Shown here piece by piece: positions 25,670-34,003 of a DNA stretch of 64,000 bases. The stretch is from Hymenobacter negativus (GTDB taxonomy: Bacteria > Bacteroidota > Bacteroidia > Cytophagales > Hymenobacteraceae): contig NZ_JAEDAE010000008.1 of the NCBI RefSeq assembly GCF_016056375.1, positions 207,661 to 271,660 on the forward strand, read 5' to 3'. The number at the start of each line of letters is the position of its first letter. Positions within the stretch are counted from its first letter, which is position 1. The position numbers and the translations under genes were made by a program. The notes under the pieces were generated by a model. The model had not been told where the DNA came from. It saw nothing but the letters and a program-made list of their open reading frames with translations, and did not search any database.

Positions 25670-27229
25670 TCAGGCATTGGCTATTTCCAGGAGCACGTCG
25701 TAGTACGGACGGCCCAGGGTGCGGGCGCGCAGCCAGGAGTAAAAACTAATAACCTGAAGGTCTTCGCGCTCCTCGGAAATGAACGGGGGCAAGTGGGTCA
25801 CGCGGTTGCCGAAATCGTGGTCGTGCGCGGCGTTGGGGTTTTCGATGAGCTCGCGCACTAGGCCGAGGTAGGTAAGCACGGGGCGATAGGGGCCGCCGGC
25901 GGGTGCGGCCTCGGTGGCGGCGGCCGCATCGGCGGGCACGGCGGGAAACAGGTCGCGGATGGTGCGCTCGATGGCGCGCAAGCGGGTCAGGGCCTGCTCG
26001 GCGTTGTCGAGCTCAACTTGGATGAGTACTTCGCCGATGTTGCGGTTTAGCAGCCATTCCAGGCCCAGGTGCTGTTCCAGCCAATGGTCGGTGCGGGCCA
26101 GGCTGAGCAGGGCCTGGTTGGCTTTGGCAAACTTGCCTTCGGCGAAGTAGTGGAACGTGAGCTGGAAGCGGGCCGTGAGGTCGTCGGCGGTAGTGAGGGT
26201 TTTGGGGCCGCGCAAAGTGGCTTCGAGCAGGCCAATGCTTTCGGCATTGCGGCGCAGAAAGGCGTAGTTGGCGGCCAGCAGGAAGGTGAAGCGCGGCGCA
26301 AACTCGCTGAACTGCCGGCCCGTTCCGGCGCTCATCAGGGCGGTGCCTTTTTCCAGATACGCCACCGACTCGGCAAAGCGGCGCGAGCGGTACAGGGCGT
26401 GGGCCAGCATGTAGAGTAGCTTGAGCTGGTGTCCCCGCTGGGCCGGCGCAAAGCCGTGGCGCCGCTCCATGAGGTTATAGCAGCGCTCGATGAATATGGC
26501 AAACGACGTGAAATCGCGCCGCACCAGCATGGCACTGCGTGTGATGGACATGAGCCGGCTCAGCAGCGAGGGCGAGCGGGCAAAGGCTTCCTGCAAGTCG
26601 TACTCAGCCAGAATCTGCTGCAAAATGGCATCAACGGCCACCGCGGCCCGGCCGCGCACCCGCGACTCGCGCAGGCGCTGGCGCAGCAGGCTGTCGGCAA
26701 TGTTGGCGCGCTCTTCCTCGTCGGCGGCTTTTTTGTTGGCCCGGTAGCGGGGCAGAACGTCGTCGAGCGGCGCGGCGTGGGGCGACCCGGCGTGCTGAAT
26801 TTGCAGATTATACACGGCGTTCAGCTGCTCGTACTGCTCGGTTTCGCGGCCCAGCTTCTCGGCTTTGCGCAGGGTGGCCCAGGCCAGGCGCGGAATACCG
26901 GCCTCGAAGAGGTATTGGGCCAGGGTGAGGTGGCCGCGCACGGTGGCGGCGGCCGTGGTATCGAGTTGGCGCTGGCGCAGCAGCAGGTAGTCGGTGAGGT
27001 GGCGCATGAGGCGCTTGCGCAGCGCGTAGTAGGCCACGGGGTTGGGCTCGTTGGGGTAGAGCTGGGCAATGAGCTGCTCGGTCTTCAGCTCCCTGGCCCG
27101 CACCAGCAGTTCGTATAGGCGCGAATCGAGGCGGCCGACGGTTTTGCGGCGCTGCCGCTGAATGAAGCGGCCGAAATCGCGGCGGTCGTCAGGGCTGAGG
27201 GTGAGCAGGGTAGTGCGCAGGTCGTCCAT
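25670..27229 (-). CDS. Large hypothetical helical (TPR-like) protein
   Basis: A 519-residue protein, mostly alpha-helical and Arg/Leu-rich, with no signal peptide. Helical pairs such as LAQYLFEAGIPRLAWATLRKAEKLG and others look like TPR or similar scaffolds. The opening (LTLSPDDRRDFGRFIQRQRRK) is basic and could bind nucleic acid. I do not recognise a named family. It is a single gene on the minus strand with no close partner, converging on the lipoprotein gene across the terminator. Confidence 0.78.
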   Translation of the reverse strand: MDDLRTTLLTLSPDDRRDFGRFIQRQRRKTVGRLDSRLYELLVRARELKTEQLIAQLYPNEPNPVAYYALRKRLMRHLTDYLLLRQRQLDTTAAATVRGHLTLAQYLFEAGIPRLAWATLRKAEKLGRETEQYEQLNAVYNLQIQHAGSPHAAPLDDVLPRYRANKKAADEEERANIADSLLRQRLRESRVRGRAAVAVDAILQQILAEYDLQEAFARSPSLLSRLMSITRSAMLVRRDFTSFAIFIERCYNLMERRHGFAPAQRGHQLKLLYMLAHALYRSRRFAESVAYLEKGTALMSAGTGRQFSEFAPRFTFLLAANYAFLRRNAESIGLLEATLRGPKTLTTADDLTARFQLTFHYFAEGKFAKANQALLSLARTDHWLEQHLGLEWLLNRNIGEVLIQVELDNAEQALTRLRAIERTIRDLFPAVPADAAAATEAAPAGGPYRPVLTYLGLVRELIENPNAAHDHDFGNRVTHLPPFISEEREDLQVISFYSWLRARTLGRPYYDVLLEIANA

Positions 27230-27427
27230 GGATGCGGCAGGCAGGCTTTTTCGATTATTCAGCGCTCGGGCTAATATCCTTTTTCAATAATACTAAAACC
27301 TAATGTTCAGCATTTTGAATCCAATTAACCCAATTATACAAGGTCTAACAATGTGCAAAATACGGTTGAAAACCGGCTGGCAAATGCGCCACCTTTAGCC
27401 ATGTTTTCACCCTTAGCCCCTCGCGCC

Positions 27428-28213
27428 ATGTTTGCACGCCTACTCTTCTTGTTTTCCCTGCTGGTGCTGCTGGCCGGCCCGGCCCACGCCCAGGACTTTC
27501 TCACCAAGCGCAACGGCGACGAAGTTGCGGTGAAGGTGGTTGAAATAACCCCGGCCGAAGTCAAATACCGTCGCGCCGACAACCCCGACGGCCCGCTCAT
27601 CAGCATCTGGCGCACCGACGTGTTCATGATTCGCTACGCCAACGGCACCAAGGAAGTGCTCAACGCGGCCCCGGCAGCGGCTGCCGGAGTCGGCGTGCCC
27701 GTATCGGCCGCGGCGGCGCGCGCGGCTTTTCCGGCCGAAGTGCCCACGCTCAGCAATGCATCGCCTGACGATGCTATTTTGGACGAGCCCATTCGGCTCG
27801 ATGGCCCGCGCATTGGCTTTACCGTGCTCTCGGCCAGCGTGCTGGACAAAGCCCGCGAAAGCGTGCCCGACCTCAACCCTTTTCTGACGCAGTTTGGCTG
27901 GCAGTTCGAGAGCCGCCTGTTTCGGATGCCCAACGGGGTGAGTGGGCTGGCCGAATTTGTGCCGCTGGTGGGCGGGCTGGAGCAGGGCAAATTCCTCCCC
28001 AGCATCAGCGGGCTGCTGGGCATCCGCGGGGCCAAGGGCCTGGAGTTCGGCGTGGGGCCGAACCTGACGCCACTGGGCACCAATCTGGTGCTGGCCATGG
28101 GTACTTCGTTTCACTCCAATGGCATCAACTTTCCGGTGAACGTGGCCGTGGTGCCGGGGAACGGCGGCGCCCGCATCAGCCTAATGCTGGGGTTCAATGC
28201 CCGGCATCGGTAG
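27428..28213 (+). CDS. Secreted protein with a Bacteroidota N-terminal beta motif
   Basis: A 261-residue protein. The signal peptide (LFLFSLLVLLAGPAHAQ) appears when started at ATG 27428. The mature N-terminus reads FLTKRNGDEVAVKVVEITP, then YRRADNPDGPLISIW and VFMIRYANGTKEVLN, a pattern common at the front of envelope proteins in this phylum. The C-terminal half (GLEFGVGPNLTPLG and ISLMLGFNARHR) looks like a small beta-barrel. Function unknown. ATG 27401 is also possible, but CACCTTTA just upstream suggests transcription starts after it. Confidence 0.75.
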   Translation: MFARLLFLFSLLVLLAGPAHAQDFLTKRNGDEVAVKVVEITPAEVKYRRADNPDGPLISIWRTDVFMIRYANGTKEVLNAAPAAAAGVGVPVSAAAARAAFPAEVPTLSNASPDDAILDEPIRLDGPRIGFTVLSASVLDKARESVPDLNPFLTQFGWQFESRLFRMPNGVSGLAEFVPLVGGLEQGKFLPSISGLLGIRGAKGLEFGVGPNLTPLGTNLVLAMGTSFHSNGINFPVNVAVVPGNGGARISLMLGFNARHR

Positions 28214-28370
28214 TTCATGCGTTCTGCTTGCACGCTCATAGTTGTGGGCAAAGTATAAAATTCCGGCATTCGGCCCGCCGCCTCAACGCGCCTAAACGCC
28301 TTGCGTACAAGCTCAACACTTTCACCACAGCCCACCCTTATTTCCTCCTAACCAATTTCCCTTTTCACTC

Positions 28371-28799
28371 ATGGACCTCAACAGCAATAACGTTAACGAC
28401 AACACCGAGCTGCAAGCTCGCGGCAACTGGAACCAACTGAAAGGCGAAGCCAAACAGAAGTGGTCCAACCTGACTGACGACGACCTGACTTATAACGAAG
28501 GCAAACAGGACGAGTGGTTCGGCCGCCTGCAGGAGAAAACCGGTGAAACCATCGACAACATCAAGAACTGGTTCAACGAAAAGACCGACAACGCCACGGC
28601 TTCGACCACCGGCACCGAATACCGGGCTCGTGGCGACTGGAACCAGATTAAAGGCCAGGCCAAGCAGAAGTGGGGCAATCTCACCGACGACGACCTGACC
28701 TACAACGAAGGCCAGCAGGATGAGTGGTTCGGCCGCCTGCAGGAGAAAACAGGCCACGCCATTGATGACATCAAAGGCTGGTTCCAGCGCACGTTCTAA
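28371..28799 (+). CDS. Tandem CsbD-like stress protein
   Basis: A 142-residue cytoplasmic protein made of two CsbD-like units (about residues 10-65 and 83-140). Most CsbD proteins have one unit. The two halves agree at 43 of 52 positions by eye, sharing KQKW, NLTDDDLTYNEG and QDEWFGRLQEKTG. CsbD proteins are abundant under general stress in other bacteria but their mechanism is unknown. The gene is a single transcription unit with a strong terminator. Confidence 0.92.
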   Translation: MDLNSNNVNDNTELQARGNWNQLKGEAKQKWSNLTDDDLTYNEGKQDEWFGRLQEKTGETIDNIKNWFNEKTDNATASTTGTEYRARGDWNQIKGQAKQKWGNLTDDDLTYNEGQQDEWFGRLQEKTGHAIDDIKGWFQRTF

Positions 28800-28860
28800 G
28801 GCATTCTTTCCCCAACGCAGTAGCGCGGCTTCCAAACAATCCAGCGCTACTGCATGACTC

Positions 28861-28894
28861 AAAAAGCCCTTTCTGGAGACAGAAAGGGCTTTTT
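28861..28894. terminator. Bidirectional terminator
   Basis: AAAAAGCCCTTTCTG and CAGAAAGGGCTTTTT pair perfectly over 15 bases around GAGA, serving both convergent genes. Confidence 0.93.
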
Positions 28895-28912
28895 ATTTGA
28901 ATCACAGCCGAA

Positions 28913-30136
28913 CTACACGTTGGCCGTTTCGGCCACGTAGTCACTCAAATACTGGTACCGCTCTGTGAGCTGGCCGGCTTTGGCGATGGTGGCGCGGGCA
29001 ATAACGCCCTCGGCGTCGGGGCCCAGCAGGTGGGGCAGCACTTTATCGATGAGCTGGCGGCCGAAATCGCGGCTGGCGTTGCGGGGCAGTTCACAGGGCA
29101 GGTTATCTACGGCCATCTCGGTGATGTTTTCCGGGCGCGAATAGGCCGGCTCCAGCTCGCCGGTAATGGGGTTGTAGTCGAAAGCCGGCTCGGCGATGGT
29201 GCTGCTGCGCTTGGTGGTGGGCACCGAGCCGTTCACGTCGCAGGTCACGTCGGCGATGGTGTTGATGCGGAAATCGGGTTGGCGCGTGTCGGCTTCGGTG
29301 AACAGCAGCGGCGCGGCTGGGTGCCAGTAGGCGCAGGCAATGAGCAGGTCGGTCACGGGCAGGAAATTGCCGAACGTGGACTCGTACTCTTCCGGGTGTT
29401 GGTGGAAATTCTGGGTATCCCACACGCGGCCGTCGCGGCGGCGGTTGTAGTCGGAGCTGCGCAGCTGCGTGTACACCGGCTCGTTGAAATCGAGGTAGAG
29501 GTAGTCGTACACACTCACGCGGCGGATGCCCATCCGGTCGAGCACTTCGAGCGCGCCCTGGGCCACGCGGCCCGAGCCCGTCACGGCCATTTTGATGGGC
29601 GGCAGCTTCTTCACCTTGAAAAATTCCTCCTGCATGTCGTCCATGTCCACGCACTGCCAAGCGGGTTTCAGGTCGTAGAGGTTGTGCTTGCGGCCGTAGG
29701 TCAGCAGGCCATTGTAGGCCCCTACAATGCCGGCGTAGCGCCCGAACGCCACGATGCGCTCGCCGTGCTCGTTGGTCAGCAGCTCGTAGTCAATCAGGGT
29801 AATGTTCTTTTTGAGCACAGCTTGCAGCAGCTTGCGGTTGGCGGGCTGCTTCTTCACGGTGTGCGAGAAGAAGAGGTAGGTTTTGTTGGGAATGAGCTGG
29901 TCGACGGGCACTTCCTTAACGCCCATCAGCACGTCGCAGGCGCTCACGTCGTCGCGCACTTCCAGGCCCAGGTCGCGGTATTCCTGGTCGGCGTAGCTGC
30001 GAATGGGGCTGCTTTGCACCACGATTTGCAGGCCGGGAAAGCTGGTCTGCGCCTCCACACACTTCTTGGGGGTGAGGGGCACGCGCTTATCGGGCGGGGT
30101 TTTGCCTTCGCGAATGAGGCCGATGGTGAGGGACAT
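28913..30136 (-). CDS. Alanine dehydrogenase / lysine-ketoglutarate reductase-like oxidoreductase
   Basis: A 407-residue NAD(P)-dependent enzyme of the AlaDH/PNT N-terminal type. The start TIGLIREGKTPPDKRVPLTP is typical, followed by GVKEVPVDQLIPNKTYLFF and a nucleotide-binding segment IKMAVTGSGRVAQGALEVL. It resembles saccharopine-pathway lysine reductases as much as alanine dehydrogenases, so the substrate is uncertain. ATG 30136 is used; the frame extending to 30319 runs through repeat copy C. A TAATTTTG box further upstream suggests a long 5' leader containing that repeat. Confidence 0.85.
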   Translation of the reverse strand: MSLTIGLIREGKTPPDKRVPLTPKKCVEAQTSFPGLQIVVQSSPIRSYADQEYRDLGLEVRDDVSACDVLMGVKEVPVDQLIPNKTYLFFSHTVKKQPANRKLLQAVLKKNITLIDYELLTNEHGERIVAFGRYAGIVGAYNGLLTYGRKHNLYDLKPAWQCVDMDDMQEEFFKVKKLPPIKMAVTGSGRVAQGALEVLDRMGIRRVSVYDYLYLDFNEPVYTQLRSSDYNRRRDGRVWDTQNFHQHPEEYESTFGNFLPVTDLLIACAYWHPAAPLLFTEADTRQPDFRINTIADVTCDVNGSVPTTKRSSTIAEPAFDYNPITGELEPAYSRPENITEMAVDNLPCELPRNASRDFGRQLIDKVLPHLLGPDAEGVIARATIAKAGQLTERYQYLSDYVAETANV

Positions 30137-30176
30137 GGAATGGGGTGGGAATTGGAAGAGGAAATGGAAAACGCCT

Positions 30177-30276
30177 GTCATCCTGAGCGCAGCGAAGGAC
30201 CTTCTCACGTCTGCATAGCTTGCCGCACTCAAGATTAAGCAGGCGTAACAAGGTCCTTCGCGGCGCTCAGGATGAT
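30177..30276. repeat. Dispersed inverted repeat, GAGCGCAGCGAAG family, copy C
   Basis: Left arm from 30177 reads GTCATCCTGAGCGCAGCG; right arm up to about 30276 ends GCGCTCAGGATGAT. The arms are good but not perfect reverse complements. It occupies the divergent gap between the AlaDH-like gene and gcvP, which otherwise holds only two promoter boxes. Confidence 0.9.
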
Positions 30277-30324
30277 AGACGGATTCGGTGAAGCTACAAG
30301 GCACCATCGAACCAGACAATCGGC

Positions 30325-30332
30325 CAAAATTA
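30325..30332 (-). promoter_or_regulatory. Possible -7 box for the AlaDH-like gene
   Basis: Reads TAATTTTG on the minus strand, an exact TAnnTTTG match. If used, the 5' leader (about 180 bases) contains all of repeat copy C. Confidence 0.5.
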
Positions 30333-30368
30333 CGGCTTTGCCCGCAGTTCGCCGGGACGTTTCGGGCG

Positions 30369-30376
30369 TACCTTTG
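30369..30376 (+). promoter_or_regulatory. -7 box for gcvP
   Basis: TACCTTTG, exact match, 65 bases before ATG 30442. I looked for a glycine riboswitch in this leader and saw none. Confidence 0.6.
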
Positions 30377-30441
30377 TTAAGGAATCTGAATCCGTAACCC
30401 CACCCGCCTAACCGGCTTCCCACCAACCCATTCCCGTCTTT

Positions 30442-33360
30442 ATGTCGTTGAAATTCTCGCCAGTCGACGTTTTTGAAGCCCGCCACAACGCGCCCGGCAC
30501 CGATGCCCGGGCGGCGATGCTCCGCACCATCGGCGTGGACAGCATCGAGCAGCTCATCGCCGAAACCGTGCCGCCCGCCATTCGCCTGAAACGTGCCCTC
30601 GACCTGCCCGCCGCCCTCAGCGAACGGGCTTTTTTGGCGAAATTTAAGCAGATTGCCGGCCAGAATCAGGTATTCAAATCCTACATCGGCCTCGGCTACC
30701 ACGACACCACCCTGCCCCCCGTTATCCAGCGCAACATTCTGGAAAATCCGGGCTGGTACACCGCCTACACGCCTTACCAGGCCGAAATTGCCCAGGGCCG
30801 CCTCGAAGCCCTCATCAACTACCAGACGGTAGTAATTGACCTCACCGGCCTCGAAATTGCCAACGCCAGCCTGCTGGATGAAGGCACCGCTGCCGCCGAG
30901 GCCATGCACATGCTGCACTCGCAGACCAAGAAAAAAGGCGCCAACCAGTACTTCGTGTCGGAGCAGGTGCTGCCCCAGACCATCGACCTGCTGCGCACCC
31001 GCGCCACCCCGGTTGGCATTGAGCTGGTGATTGGCAACCACCGCCAGATTGACCTCAGCAACGAAGGCTTCTTCGGCGCGATGGTGCAGTACCCCGCCGC
31101 TGATGGCGAGGTGTTCGACTACAAAGACTTCATCGCCCAGGCACAGAAAAATAACGTGTTTGTGGTGATGGCCGCCGATTTGTTGGCTCTCACGCTGCTC
31201 ACCTCCCCTGGCGAGTTGGGCGCCGATGTCTGCGTGGGTAACTCGCAGCGCTTCGGCGTGCCGATGGGCTACGGCGGCCCACACGCCGGCTTCTTCGCCT
31301 GCAAAGACCAGTTCAAGCGCGTGATTCCCGGCCGCCTCATCGGCCAGAGCGTGGATGCGGCTGGCAACAAGGCCTACCGTATGGCCCTGCAAACCCGCGA
31401 GCAGCACATCCGCCGCGAAAAGGCTACCAGCAACATCTGCACCGCGCAGGTGCTGCTGAGCGTGCTGGCCGGCATGTACGCCGTGTACCACGGCCCGCAG
31501 CGCCTCCAGCAGTTCGCCACCAACACCCACCTGCTGGCCCAGACCCTGGAAGCCGGCCTGAAAAAGCTGGGCGTGGAGCAAACCAACGCACACTATTTCG
31601 ACACGCTGAACCTGCGCCTGGAAAGCGCCGAACTGCAGCAGGCGTTGAAAAAAGAAGCCGAAGCCGCCCGCCTCAACTTCCGCTATTTCGACGAGGTGCG
31701 CGTGGGTATTTCGCTGAACCAGAACACCGAGCTGCACGATGTGGCCGACATTCTGGACGTGTTTGCCAAAGTGCTGGGCAAGGAAGCCGACCAGCTGGCC
31801 GAAGCCGTAGCAGCCGACGAGCTGCGCGTGCCCGCCAGCCTCATCCGCAGCAGTGAGTACCTCACGCACCCGGTGTTCAACACGCACCATGCCGAGCACG
31901 AGATGCTGCGCTACATGAAGCAGCTCGAAAACAAGGACTTGAGCTTGGCCCATAGCATGATTGCGCTGGGCTCGTGCACCATGAAGCTGAACGCCACCGC
32001 CGAGATGATTCCGGTGACCTGGCCCGAAATCGGCGGCCTCCACCCCTTCGCTCCCATCGACCAGGCCAAAGGCTACGAGCAGATTTTCAGCGACCTGCAA
32101 GCCTGGCTGTGTGAGGTAACCGGCTTCGCGGCCGTGAGCCTGCAGCCCAACTCCGGCGCGCAGGGTGAGTACGCCGGCCTGCTGGCCATCAAAGGCTACC
32201 ACGAGGCGCGAGGCGACCACCACCGCAACGTGTCGCTGATTCCGGCCTCGGCCCACGGCACCAACCCCGCTTCGGCCGTGATGGCCGGCATGCAGGTAGT
32301 GGTGGTAAAAAGCACCGAAGACGGCAACATCGACGTGGCCGACCTCAAAGCCAAGGCTGCGCAATACGCTGACAACCTGAGCTGCCTGATGGTGACCTAC
32401 CCCAGCACGCACGGTGTGTACGAGGAAACTATCATCGACATCTGCGAAACCATCCACCAGCACGGCGGCCGCGTGTACATGGACGGCGCCAACATGAATG
32501 CCCAGGTAGGCCTCACCTCCCCCGCCACCATTGGGGCCGATGTGTGCCACCTCAACCTGCACAAAACCTTCTGCATTCCGCACGGCGGCGGCGGCCCCGG
32601 CGTTGGCCCCATCGGCGTGGTGGCCGACCTCGTTCCCTACCTTCCTGGCCACGCCGTGGTGCCAGTAGAAGGCCGCACCAGCGGCTCGGTTTCGGCTGCG
32701 CCGTGGGGCTCGGCCAGCATCCTGCCCATCAGCTACGCCTACATTTCGATGATGGGCGGCGATGGCCTGAAGCGCGCCACCGAAACTGCCATCCTCAACG
32801 CCAACTACATCAAAGCCCGCCTTGAGCCGCACTACCCGGTGCTTTACACCGGCAGCCACGGCCGCTGCGCCCACGAAATGATTCTGGAATGCCGCCACTT
32901 CAAAAAGGCCGGCATCGAAGTAGAAGACATTGCCAAGCGCCTGATGGACTACGGTTTCCACGCCCCTACGGTATCATTCCCCGTAGCCGGCACGCTTATG
33001 ATTGAGCCCACCGAAAGCGAAAGCAAAGCCGAGCTCGACCGCTTCTGCGACGCCATGATTTCCATCCGCAAGGAAATTGCCGAAGTGGAGGCCGGCCGCG
33101 CCGATGCCAAGGAGAACGTGCTCAAGCACGCCCCGCACACTGCTGCCACGGTGCTGGTGCACGAGTGGACGCGCCCATACACCCGCGAGCAGGCCGTGTA
33201 CCCCATGGAGTACGTGCGCGCCAACAAGTTCTGGCCCGCCGTGGCTCGCATCGACTCAGCCTACGGCGACCGCAACCTGATTTGCAGCTGCACCCCGATG
33301 GAGGAATATGCCGACCAACAGGAAGAGCTGGTGCAGGCCGATAAAGGCCCGTCTTATTAG
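30442..33360 (+). CDS. gcvP: Glycine dehydrogenase (glycine cleavage P protein)
   Basis: The PLP-dependent P protein decarboxylates glycine and passes the aminomethyl group to the lipoyl H protein. The 972-residue chain is the fused alpha2-type form. The PLP lysine is Lys708 in NLHKTFCIPHGGGGPG. Other signatures: GLGYHDTTLPPVIQRN, GYGGPHAGFFA, GSCTMKLNATAEM and SAHGTNPASAVMAG. lipA lies a few kilobases away, consistent with lipoate-dependent metabolism, but gcvT and gcvH are not in the window. An 88-base palindrome begins at the base after the stop codon. Confidence 0.98.
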   Translation: MSLKFSPVDVFEARHNAPGTDARAAMLRTIGVDSIEQLIAETVPPAIRLKRALDLPAALSERAFLAKFKQIAGQNQVFKSYIGLGYHDTTLPPVIQRNILENPGWYTAYTPYQAEIAQGRLEALINYQTVVIDLTGLEIANASLLDEGTAAAEAMHMLHSQTKKKGANQYFVSEQVLPQTIDLLRTRATPVGIELVIGNHRQIDLSNEGFFGAMVQYPAADGEVFDYKDFIAQAQKNNVFVVMAADLLALTLLTSPGELGADVCVGNSQRFGVPMGYGGPHAGFFACKDQFKRVIPGRLIGQSVDAAGNKAYRMALQTREQHIRREKATSNICTAQVLLSVLAGMYAVYHGPQRLQQFATNTHLLAQTLEAGLKKLGVEQTNAHYFDTLNLRLESAELQQALKKEAEAARLNFRYFDEVRVGISLNQNTELHDVADILDVFAKVLGKEADQLAEAVAADELRVPASLIRSSEYLTHPVFNTHHAEHEMLRYMKQLENKDLSLAHSMIALGSCTMKLNATAEMIPVTWPEIGGLHPFAPIDQAKGYEQIFSDLQAWLCEVTGFAAVSLQPNSGAQGEYAGLLAIKGYHEARGDHHRNVSLIPASAHGTNPASAVMAGMQVVVVKSTEDGNIDVADLKAKAAQYADNLSCLMVTYPSTHGVYEETIIDICETIHQHGGRVYMDGANMNAQVGLTSPATIGADVCHLNLHKTFCIPHGGGGPGVGPIGVVADLVPYLPGHAVVPVEGRTSGSVSAAPWGSASILPISYAYISMMGGDGLKRATETAILNANYIKARLEPHYPVLYTGSHGRCAHEMILECRHFKKAGIEVEDIAKRLMDYGFHAPTVSFPVAGTLMIEPTESESKAELDRFCDAMISIRKEIAEVEAGRADAKENVLKHAPHTAATVLVHEWTRPYTREQAVYPMEYVRANKFWPAVARIDSAYGDRNLICSCTPMEEYADQQEELVQADKGPSY

Positions 33361-33448
33361 GTTAAGAGTTAGCAGTTAAGAGTTAAAAAAAAGCCCGTCT
33401 GACAATTCAGACGGGCTTTTTTTTAACTCTTAACTGCTAACTCTTAAC
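33361..33448. repeat. Perfect 88-base palindrome made of GTTAAGA words, containing a bidirectional terminator
   Basis: Arms 33361-33402 and 33407-33448 are exact reverse complements (42 bases each) around CAAT. The inner part (eight A, GCCCGTCTGA and its complement, eight T) is a classic bidirectional terminator. The outer part adds GTTAAGAGTTAGCAGTTAAG-type words. It starts right after the gcvP stop and ends right before the stop of the convergent gene. Confidence 0.95.
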
Positions 33449-33772
33449 TTACTTGCGGTTGCCCCGCTCGTTGCCGCGCTCGCCGAAGCAGCGGCGGTCC
33501 ATGTAGCCTACTTTAGTTTGACCGTCTTTATCGAGCCGGACGCGCACGAAATAGGCGTTGATGGTATCGGTTACCTGCACCTCGTTGCCGGTGGTGGTTT
33601 GGGCCAGGATGGCAGACGTTTTTTTCATGCCATCGTACACCGGGCAGTCCACGATGGTATTGTGCGCTACGGGGGTACGGTCGGCGGCCGCTTTACCCAT
33701 TTCGTCGCGCGTGGAGGTGCAGGCGGCAAACAGACTGGAAACAGCCAAAAAGAGTAGGGCAGTTCTTTTCAT
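33449..33772 (-). CDS. Small lipoprotein with an SH3-like domain
   Basis: A 107-residue protein. Start 33772 gives a lipoprotein signal (ALLFLAVSSLFAAC, Cys18). The mature part (CPVYDGMKKTSAILAQTTTG, EVQVTDTINAYFVRVRLD, KVGYMDRRCFG) resembles a bacterial SH3-like module, which often binds cell-wall peptides. It has three cysteines beyond the leader, two of them (DCPVYDG and RRCFG) possibly forming a disulfide. It converges on gcvP, with the palindrome between them. Function unknown. Confidence 0.72.
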   Translation of the reverse strand: MKRTALLFLAVSSLFAACTSTRDEMGKAAADRTPVAHNTIVDCPVYDGMKKTSAILAQTTTGNEVQVTDTINAYFVRVRLDKDGQTKVGYMDRRCFGERGNERGNRK

Positions 33773-33939
33773 CAACGAGGAAAAAGCAAGGGTGGGGATT
33801 TTGGAGGTAAGGTAGGACAAATTCCCGTGATGGCAATATTTTGTCTTCTTATTTGAATTCGCTTACCCACGGCCCAAACCCATAAAAATGGAACGCCAAA
33901 ACCCTCTTTTCCGTTAATATCACAGCCTCCGGAAACACC

Positions 33940-33966
33940 CCGTTTATCCTCATAAACGGCTTTTTA
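33940..33966 (+). terminator. Orphan terminator or attenuator before the DUF4136 gene
   Basis: CCGTTTAT (33940-33947) pairs with ATAAACGG (33952-33959), followed by C and a T run. No plus-strand gene precedes it, so it either ends a short RNA from about 33830 or attenuates the lipoprotein gene 38 bases downstream. Confidence 0.7.
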
Positions 33967-34003
33967 GGGGCATTACTCCACCCCGTCTTCCTTTCTTATT
34001 TTT

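Noticed and set aside
30277..30441. A glycine riboswitch before gcvP
   Set aside because: I looked for the tandem aptamer pattern and saw no matching conserved core; the leader is too short for two aptamers.
30235..32961. A 908-residue open frame on the minus strand across gcvP
   Set aside because: It is an antisense shadow of a GC-rich gene: no recognisable domain, His/Gly/Val-rich composition, and gcvP on the other strand is certain.
33361..33448. The 88-base palindrome as a phage attachment site or origin
   Set aside because: No integrase, initiator or iterons nearby; its core is a normal bidirectional terminator.
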